This document shows positions 45,602 to 51,339 of a stretch of DNA of 64,000 nt, piece by piece. Numbering within the stretch: the first letter of the stretch is position 1; each line of letters opens with the position of its first letter. The position numbers and the translations under genes were made by a program. The stretch is taken from the NCBI RefSeq assembly GCF_019195435.1, contig NZ_CP078069.1, positions 930,001-994,000 on the forward strand, written 5' to 3'. Below the pieces are notes generated by a model. The model searched no databases. It saw only the letters and a list, made by a program, of their open reading frames with translations, and was not told where the DNA came from. This DNA is from Comamonas sp. NLF-1-9 (GTDB lineage Bacteria; Pseudomonadota; Gammaproteobacteria; Burkholderiales; Burkholderiaceae_C).

Positions 45602-45604
45602 ATC

Positions 45605-45620
45605 CGGCACGCGGATTGCC
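45605..45620 (+). promoter_or_regulatory. Sigma-54-like promoter of the GlsB/DUF883 genes
   Basis: CGGCACGCGGATTGCC is a full match to GGCACG-N4-TTGC. The predicted start is about 25 bases before the ATG at 45656. Confidence 0.72.
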
Positions 45621-45655
45621 TGCCGCCGTTCACCATCAACTACGAGGGTATCGCA

Positions 45656-45928
45656 ATGAACTTCTTCATCTGGCTACTGGTCGGGGGTCTCATGGGTTGG
45701 GTCGCAAGTCTGGTCATGCGCACCAACGTCCGCCAAGGGCCCTTCCTCGATATCGCCGCCGGCGTCGTCGGAGCCATGCTGGGCGGCTGGCTCGTCACGC
45801 CGCTGCTGGGGCCGCAGTCCAGCATCAACGAAGGTGTGTACAACCAGATGTCCGTGTTCGTCTCTCTCATCGGGGCCATCGTGCTGATCGCCCTCGTGAA
45901 TCTGGTGCGTCGTCGCTCGCCGCGTTGA
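45656..45928 (+). CDS. GlsB/YeaQ/YmgE-family stress membrane protein
   Basis: A 90-residue inner-membrane protein with three hydrophobic segments and the family signature GWVASLVMRT, GPFLDIAAGVVGAMLGGWL. Such proteins are induced by envelope or general stress; the molecular role is not established. First of a two-gene unit with the DUF883 gene 22 bases downstream. Confidence 0.88.
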   Translation: MNFFIWLLVGGLMGWVASLVMRTNVRQGPFLDIAAGVVGAMLGGWLVTPLLGPQSSINEGVYNQMSVFVSLIGAIVLIALVNLVRRRSPR

Positions 45929-45950
45929 GCGCTGAACTGAAAGGAAATCC

Positions 45951-46325
45951 ATGAACATGCAAGACCCCAACACGAGCGCTTCCCGCTCTCCCTTTCCCGT
46001 GTCGTCCCAGGGCCCGGCGAACCCCAACGACAGCGACAGCAGCGGCGCGCCGCCCGCCGGCAAGCCCGAGGTGGTGCAACAGCTCGAACGGGGTGCCCGC
46101 GAGGCCGTCGAAGAGCTGGCAGAAGATGCTTCGACCCACGTGCGCCGGATCCAGCAAACGCTGTCGAATGCGGGTGAAAGCCTGCAGCAGACTGCACAAA
46201 CCCTGAAAGAGACCGGCGACGAATGGCTGCAGTGCCTGCGCGGCGCGGTCCAGGAAAGGCCGCTCACGTCCGTTTCCGCATCGGTCGCGCTGGGCTGGTT
46301 GCTCGGGCGTCTGTGCCGGCGCTGA
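45951..46325 (+). CDS. ElaB/YqjD/DUF883-like membrane-anchored protein
   Basis: A 124-residue protein: a disordered Ser/Pro/Asn-rich start (to residue ~38), an amphipathic helix of about 50 residues (VVQQLERGAREAVEELAEDASTHVRRI), and a C-terminal hydrophobic segment SVSASVALGWLLGRLCRR. This is the layout of YqjD-like proteins, which in E. coli bind ribosomes at the membrane in stationary phase. A strong terminator follows. Confidence 0.8.
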   Translation: MNMQDPNTSASRSPFPVSSQGPANPNDSDSSGAPPAGKPEVVQQLERGAREAVEELAEDASTHVRRIQQTLSNAGESLQQTAQTLKETGDEWLQCLRGAVQERPLTSVSASVALGWLLGRLCRR

Positions 46326-46334
46326 AAACGCCAG

Positions 46335-46370
46335 CGGGGCCGGACGGCATCCGCCGTCCGGCCCCGTTTG
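46335..46370 (+). terminator. Rho-independent-like terminator
   Basis: A perfect 14-bp stem (CGGGGCCGGACGGC with its complement) and an ATCC loop, followed by TTTGCTTT, 10 bases after the DUF883 stop. Confidence 0.85.
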
Positions 46371-46415
46371 CTTTGAGGCAAGCCGGTCGCCCCGGGGCGG
46401 GGCGGACCATCCAGG

Positions 46416-46874
46416 TCAGAGCAAGGTGCCGGCGCGCGCCTGGTCACGCAACTCGCGGATCTGTTGGTGGTTGCGCTTTACTCCCTCGTACTGCGCCTGC
46501 ACCAGTGCGCGCACATGGGCCGGCAGGTCGTGCTCAAGCGCATCGCGGTAGCGCGCCACCGCGGCATCTTCACCGCGCTCGGCTTCTTCGAGCATGTTCA
46601 GGTCGCTGTAACCCGCCAGCGTGCCCTTGACTGCAACCCAGCCGCGGTGCGCCGCACCCGCCAGGGTTCCGTGCTCTGCCGAGTCGCCACCCATCTGGGC
46701 CACGATGTCCTGCAGTTGCTGGGTGGCGGCGCGGCAGTCCTCGGACCGTGCGAGAAAGACCTGCTTGAGGTTGTGGCTGCGCGCATGTTCGGCGGTGCTC
46801 TTGAAGCCATATTCGCCGTCCTTGCAGTTCTCGATCAGGTCGTTCAAAACTTCAATGACTTGTTTTTCATCCAT
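46416..46874 (-). CDS. PA2169-family four-helix-bundle protein (DUF2383)
   Basis: A 152-residue helical protein starting MDEKQVIEVLNDLIENCKDGEYGF, the signature of the PA2169/DUF2383 ferritin-like family, with Glu/His/Asp-rich helices (STAEHARSHNLKQVFLARSEDCR, EEAERGEDAAVARYRDALEHDL). The function is unknown; relatives are often stress-induced. The upstream kinase-like gene ends 54 bases before it, and a sigma-54-like site lies within that gene's last codons. Confidence 0.87.
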   Translation of the reverse strand: MDEKQVIEVLNDLIENCKDGEYGFKSTAEHARSHNLKQVFLARSEDCRAATQQLQDIVAQMGGDSAEHGTLAGAAHRGWVAVKGTLAGYSDLNMLEEAERGEDAAVARYRDALEHDLPAHVRALVQAQYEGVKRNHQQIRELRDQARAGTLL

Positions 46875-46928
46875 GGTGTAGTTCCCGGTTGGTTAACGGA
46901 CAAGCTGCCTTGTTTGGCAGAGCCCTCT

Positions 46929-48380
46929 TCAGGCATTCGGCGTGCCCGCTTGTCCGACCAGGGAGGCTGCAGGTGGAGTGGGGGCGGCCTCGGGAACCAC
47001 TGCGGCCAAGCGCAGTGAAACGCTCACGCTGCGCCCTGCCTCCAGCTTCACCCAGGCACCGGCGCCCGCAGCCTGGCTGACACGCTGGACCACGCCAAGC
47101 ACCAGGTCGGGGCAGGCGTCTGCCGGCCGCCAGGCTGGCTGCGCCGCCTCTGGCGGGCCAAGCTTGGTCACCGGAATCTTCGCCAGCGCTTCAATCCGGA
47201 TCTCGACCAGGCGCTGCGCCGCGCTCTGCGCCGGGCTGTCCTGAGCGTCATGCCAGGGCCGGCAGACGATGGTCACCGTGCCCTCGCGCGGCAATTGCGT
47301 GCGGACGTTGAGCAGGACGCAGGTGAGCGCCAGTTCAAGCTCTCCCGGGTCGGCGTACACCTGGTGCGTGCCCGGCGTCACCACGATCTGCAGCTCCATG
47401 CCCTTGCCCATCACCAAGGCAAAGGCCGCCTGCAGACCTTCGAGCCAGCTGTGCAGAGCGATAGGCTGCGGACTATGGGCCTGCGGCGTCGCCAGCGCCT
47501 GCAGGCGATGCGTTGCGAAGCTGGCCGTATCGACCGCGCGCAGCAAGGCTTGCAGCGGACGCTGCAGCGCAGGGTCCTGGGCGCGGCGTTCGATGAGACA
47601 GGCGCTGTTGCTGATCACGCCCAGGTGGTTGTTGAAGGCGTGGGTGTAGCGGTTGCTCAGCCAACCGACTACCAGCATGCGGTCCTGCCAGCTCACGCTG
47701 GCGTCGGGCGGCGCCTGGGGCGCCGCAGGCGTGGCAGCGCGCGGCAGAGCCCGCGCCGGCGCACCTCTGTCCATGGCGAGCGCGGCGCGCCCCATCGCCC
47801 AGGCGGCGCTCACCAGCAGCACCAGGGCGGCGCCCAGCATCCAGCCCAGCGCCGGAGAACAAGCGGGATCGAGCGCCGAACACGACGTCCATGCGACTGC
47901 AGTCCAGCCTTGTTCATCGCGGGCGAAGTAGGCGCGCTGCGACTGCCCCTGGGCGTCCGGCGACGACAACCACCCGCTGCTCGCGTCCTGCGTTCCGGCA
48001 AGCAGGCGTGCCAGCTGCTCCGGGCCATAGCTGCTGCGCAGACCCTCGGGATGCGCAAAGACGACGCGGCCCTCGGCGTCGACGAGGATGCTTTCCCAGT
48101 TGACCGGGGTCGCAGGCTCTTCGCCTGGCTCCTGCGGCGCACTACTCTGGTCCTGCGCCGGCGGAGCAACCGGCACCGGTGCCCGAGGCCTGGCCCCGGG
48201 CTGCAGCGTGTGGCCGGTATAGGCCGCCATCTCCAGCAGCGCAGCGACGGTGACGCCGGCGCGCGCTTCGTCGGACGCGCGCTGCGCATGCTGCGCCCGC
48301 AGCAGCAGCCAGGCCGACGCGGCCGAGACAAGCAGCAATAGAACAAGGGCAGAGAAAACCAACCGCAGTCGTGGGGACAT
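46929..48380 (-). CDS. Degenerate sensor-kinase-like membrane protein
   Basis: A 483-residue protein with two membrane segments (LRLVFSALVLLLLVSAASAWLLL near residue 5; LGWMLGAALVLLVSAAWAMG near 180) enclosing a periplasmic sensor. A cytoplasmic HisKA-like helix follows with His247 in THAFNNHLGVIS, close to the HDFNNLL form. The ATPase part keeps an N-box-like LLNVRTQLPREG but shows no DxGxG box, so catalysis is doubtful. Related in this to the ATPase segment of the ABC fusion at 51340. The start at 48380 was preferred over a TTG at 48455. Confidence 0.7.
   Translation of the reverse strand: MSPRLRLVFSALVLLLLVSAASAWLLLRAQHAQRASDEARAGVTVAALLEMAAYTGHTLQPGARPRAPVPVAPPAQDQSSAPQEPGEEPATPVNWESILVDAEGRVVFAHPEGLRSSYGPEQLARLLAGTQDASSGWLSSPDAQGQSQRAYFARDEQGWTAVAWTSCSALDPACSPALGWMLGAALVLLVSAAWAMGRAALAMDRGAPARALPRAATPAAPQAPPDASVSWQDRMLVVGWLSNRYTHAFNNHLGVISNSACLIERRAQDPALQRPLQALLRAVDTASFATHRLQALATPQAHSPQPIALHSWLEGLQAAFALVMGKGMELQIVVTPGTHQVYADPGELELALTCVLLNVRTQLPREGTVTIVCRPWHDAQDSPAQSAAQRLVEIRIEALAKIPVTKLGPPEAAQPAWRPADACPDLVLGVVQRVSQAAGAGAWVKLEAGRSVSVSLRLAAVVPEAAPTPPAASLVGQAGTPNA
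46932..46947 (-). promoter_or_regulatory. Sigma-54-like promoter of the PA2169-family gene
   Basis: GGGCACGCCGAATGCC on the minus strand has GGCACG-N4-ATGC. It lies in the last codons of the kinase-like gene, with a predicted start about 47 bases before the ATG at 46874. Confidence 0.6.
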
Positions 48381-48466
48381 GGGAGCCTGGGTTCTTGCTC
48401 CGCGGCTGCGGGGCAGTTGTGCCGCACCGAGGAGACGACGGCGGGCGAGATTCAATGACGCTACCG

Positions 48467-48482
48467 GGCAATTGCCGTGCCA
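48467..48482 (-). promoter_or_regulatory. Sigma-54-like promoter of the kinase-like gene
   Basis: TGGCACGGCAATTGCC is a perfect match to TGGCACG-N4-TTGC. The predicted start is about 76 bases before the ATG at 48380. Confidence 0.75.
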
Positions 48483-48674
48483 GTCACGTCCGCAAGCAGC
48501 CGGGTTTGCCGAAAACTATGCACCAAATCGGCACTTCCTGCAGGCGGCATGCATGCGCTCTGCGTAGGGATAGGCCAAGGCGCAAGGAAGATGTATCCGC
48601 GTCGGCGGGCAAACCTTGGGGAAGGGGCAGGAATCGCGCCCGAAATGTAACAAAGGCTGTGGGCACCGCTGTTC

Positions 48675-48690
48675 CGGCACGGTCGTTGCA
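48675..48690 (+). promoter_or_regulatory. Sigma-54-like promoter of rpoN2
   Basis: CGGCACGGTCGTTGCA matches GGCACG-N4-TTGCA, with only the first T changed. The predicted start is about 43 bases before the ATG at 48744, which is preceded by AAGGAG. It implies that sigma-54 drives its own paralogue's gene. Confidence 0.7.
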
Positions 48691-48743
48691 TTGCTCTGGT
48701 GTCGGCAGTTGCCGCTTCGATTCATCCGCATCAAGGAGACGCC

Positions 48744-50147
48744 ATGGGTTCCATGCAACTCACCACCACTACACGCCAGGTTCAAACTTTGTCACCGCGC
48801 CTGCAACGGGCGGTGCAACTGCTGCAGATGTCCTCACTGGATTTTGCGCAGATGGTGCGCGAGAAGATCGATGAGAACCCCTTCCTCGAGGAGGAAGAAG
48901 ACAGCGATACGGCCCCGCCCGCGGCTGCCGAAACCGCCAGCGACACCGAGAGCTACCCCGAGGGCGAAGCCGGCGACGACCGTGACATCTGGCTCTCGGA
49001 GCGCGGCCCCGGCAAGCAGCAGTCGGACGACGAGCATGCGAGCGCCATCGATCTCGCCGCAAGCAGGACGACGCTGGCGATGCATTTGCACGGCCAGCTC
49101 AATCTCATGGCACTGGGCGAGCGCGACCTGTGCCTGGCGCGCGCAATCATCGAGTCGCTGGACGACGACGGCTATCTGCGCATTGCGCTCGACGAAGTGA
49201 TAGACCGCCGCCAGCTCAGCCCCGCCCCCCAGCCAGCGGAACTGATGATCGCCCTGCGCCTGGTGCAGTCGCTCGAACCCGCAGGCATTGCGGCGCGCAG
49301 CGTGGGCGAATGCCTGGCACTGCAATGCCCGCGCATCGCCGACAGCGGAACCCGCGCCCTGGCGCTGCGCATCGTCGAAGACCATCTGGAGGCTTTGGCG
49401 GCGCGCGACGTAGCAGGCCTTGCCAAGGCCTTGCGCCAGCCCGCGGCGCGGGTGCAAGAGGCGATCGCCGCCGTGCGCCGCTTGAATCCGCGCCCGGGCT
49501 GGTCGGTAGGCAACGCGCGCATCGACTACATCGTCCCCGATGTCACCGTGCGCCGCGTGCGCGGGCGCTGGTGCGCGCAACTCAACCCGGCAGTGGTGCC
49601 GCGCGTGCGTCTGAACAGGGTGTATGCCGAGCTGTTCCAGCGCCACCGCCGCAGCGGGCACGAACCGCTCGTGGACCACTTGCAGGAGGCCCGCTGGACG
49701 GTGCGCAACATCGAGCAGCGTTTTGCGACCATCCTCGATGTGGCCCAGGCCATCATCCGCAAGCAAGAGCTGTTTCTCGAATACGGCGCGATGGCCATGA
49801 AGCCGCTGGTGCTGCGGGAAATCGCCGACGAGATCGGCGTGCACGAATCGACGGTCTCGCGCGTCACCAACAACAAGTACATGGCTACCCCGCTCGGGGT
49901 CTTCGAGCTCAAGCACTTCTTCTCTCGCCCCATGATCAGCGCCAGCGGCAAGGCCTGCTCCGCCACGGCGATACGTGAACTCATCGGCGACATCATTGCC
50001 GGCGAGTCGCCCGCCCAGCCCCTGTCCGACGGCGACATCACGCGCCAGCTCGCAGCGCAAGGCCTGTTGGTCGCCAGGCGCACCGTCACCAAATACCGCC
50101 AGCTGCTGCGCATAGAGCCGGTCGCCCGGCGCAGGCGCTGCGCCTGA
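48744..50147 (+). CDS. rpoN: RNA polymerase sigma-54 factor, island paralogue
   Basis: A 467-residue sigma-54. Region I with the Gln/Leu-rich activator-contact helix (LSPRLQRAVQLLQMSSLDFAQMVREKIDENPFLEEE) is at residues ~17-52, an acidic region II follows, then the core-binding domain, the helix-turn-helix (VLREIADEIGVHESTVSRVTNNKYMATP), and an RpoN box ARRTVTKYRQLLRI near the end (canonical ARRTVAKYR). It is not beside lptB/hpf/ptsN genes, where the housekeeping rpoN normally lies, so I take it for a second copy. Its own promoter region carries a sigma-54-like element. Confidence 0.92.
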   Translation: MGSMQLTTTTRQVQTLSPRLQRAVQLLQMSSLDFAQMVREKIDENPFLEEEEDSDTAPPAAAETASDTESYPEGEAGDDRDIWLSERGPGKQQSDDEHASAIDLAASRTTLAMHLHGQLNLMALGERDLCLARAIIESLDDDGYLRIALDEVIDRRQLSPAPQPAELMIALRLVQSLEPAGIAARSVGECLALQCPRIADSGTRALALRIVEDHLEALAARDVAGLAKALRQPAARVQEAIAAVRRLNPRPGWSVGNARIDYIVPDVTVRRVRGRWCAQLNPAVVPRVRLNRVYAELFQRHRRSGHEPLVDHLQEARWTVRNIEQRFATILDVAQAIIRKQELFLEYGAMAMKPLVLREIADEIGVHESTVSRVTNNKYMATPLGVFELKHFFSRPMISASGKACSATAIRELIGDIIAGESPAQPLSDGDITRQLAAQGLLVARRTVTKYRQLLRIEPVARRRRCA

Positions 50148-50152
50148 AGGAC

Positions 50153-50186
50153 AAAAAAATGCCACGGGGCGCGAACCCCGTGGCAT
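50153..50186 (-). terminator. Rho-independent terminator of the Gly/Tyr/Gln repeat gene
   Basis: On the minus strand an 11-bp stem (ATGCCACGGGG with its complement, plus-strand 50159-50169 and 50176-50186) is followed by a T run (plus-strand A 50153-50159). It may also stop rpoN2 reading from the other side. Confidence 0.85.
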
Positions 50187-50212
50187 GCGCCGGCGCTCAG
50201 CGCGAGCGCTGC

Positions 50213-51121
50213 TTACTTGCTGTCCTTCGAGCTGGAAGAAGCGCTGCTGCCATGCGTGCCAGACGAAGAGGACGACGAACCGGACGACTTGCCCGCCTTT
50301 CCGTGCTGGTTGCGCCATTGGGAGAACTCGTCGGAGAACTTCTTGTAGCGGTCGCTGCGCCAGGAACGATAGTCTTCGTCCAGGGCTTGCATCTGCTCGT
50401 TGCGCCACTGGTAGTAGTCGGGGTCGAACTGCGCGTCCTGCCAGCTCGGGCCGCCATGGCCCTGGGCTTCAAAGCTGCCCCAGGCGGCGTGTCCGGAACC
50501 GCGGCTCTGCTGGCCGCCGCCGTAGCTGCCCTGGCCATAACCGCCTTGGCCATACTGGCCCTGGCCCTGACCATAGCCGCCCTGGCCCTGACCATAGCCG
50601 CCTTGGCCTTGGCCGTAGCCACCCTGCCCGTACTGGCTTTGCCCCTGCCCGTAGCCACCGCGGCCATAGCCACCCTGGCCATAACCACCGTGGCCATAGC
50701 CGCCCTGCCCGAACTGGCTCTGGCCCTGGCCATAGCCACCTTGGCCGTAGCCAGCTTGACCATAACCGCCCTGACCATACTGGCTTTGTCCATGGCCGTA
50801 GCTGCCCTGACCCTGGCCACCCTGGCCATAAGCGCCCTGGCCGCCCCAGCCGCCCTGGTGTTCGCCGTAATTGCCCTGTCCGCCGTAGCCGCCGTACTCA
50901 CGGCCTTGGCCGTAATCGCGGCCGTGGTTGCCACCGCCCTGCATGCCGCCCTGGCGGCCCGATTGGCTGTAACCGCTGCTGCCATACCACTCCCCCTGGT
51001 TGCCGTTCTGGTACGGCGGGCGGGCCGCACTCGAGTGCCCGCTGCTCTGGTAATCGTCCCCCATCGACTGGCGCGTCTGGTCCCCTGAACCTTGGCGGCC
51101 GCGTTCGTCATACTGTGCCAT
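50213..51121 (-). CDS. Gly/Tyr/Gln low-complexity repeat protein
   Basis: A 302-residue protein with no signal peptide or membrane segment. Residues ~60-215 are short repeats of GQGGYGQ, GYGQGQSQYG and similar units. A conserved-looking acidic/aromatic domain follows (QFDPDYYQWRNEQMQALDED, then YRSWRSDRYKKFSDEFSQWR) and then a Ser/Lys tail. The Tyr-Gly-Gln spacing resembles prion-like, phase-separating segments of eukaryotic RNA-binding proteins, but function is unknown. The ATG follows AAAGGA; a sigma-54-like promoter and a terminator frame it as a single-gene unit. Confidence 0.8.
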   Translation of the reverse strand: MAQYDERGRQGSGDQTRQSMGDDYQSSGHSSAARPPYQNGNQGEWYGSSGYSQSGRQGGMQGGGNHGRDYGQGREYGGYGGQGNYGEHQGGWGGQGAYGQGGQGQGSYGHGQSQYGQGGYGQAGYGQGGYGQGQSQFGQGGYGHGGYGQGGYGRGGYGQGQSQYGQGGYGQGQGGYGQGQGGYGQGQGQYGQGGYGQGSYGGGQQSRGSGHAAWGSFEAQGHGGPSWQDAQFDPDYYQWRNEQMQALDEDYRSWRSDRYKKFSDEFSQWRNQHGKAGKSSGSSSSSSGTHGSSASSSSKDSK

Positions 51122-51183
51122 TGCTGGATCCTTTCAAAATCAATAGACATCAGGCTCGCGAAAGCGAAGCCTGTGGTCGATCG

Positions 51184-51199
51184 GGCAAACGCCATACCT
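51184..51199 (-). promoter_or_regulatory. Sigma-54-like promoter of the Gly/Tyr/Gln repeat gene
   Basis: AGGTATGGCGTTTGCC on the minus strand has GG-N10-GC and TTGC. The 15 bases from GG onward are identical to the element before the mscS gene at 54966-54981. The predicted start is about 51 bases before the ATG at 51121. Confidence 0.6.
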
Positions 51200-51292
51200 G
51201 CCAATGTGTGCGCGCGCCCAGGGCGACTTTCCGGTCGGCATGCATGGCAGCAAAGGCTGCGGCAAGCCTGGCTCAGGCCGCAGGCTAAGCCC

Positions 51293-51323
51293 GTCGGCGG
51301 GCCGCCTGATGTCGCCCGCCGAC
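51293..51323 (-). terminator. Hairpin after the ABC-kinase-receiver operon
   Basis: GTCGGCGGG/CCCGCCGAC forms a 9-bp stem 17 bases past the stop of the fusion gene. No U tract was seen. Confidence 0.45.
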
Positions 51324-51339
51324 CATCGTCGCCAGAGGC

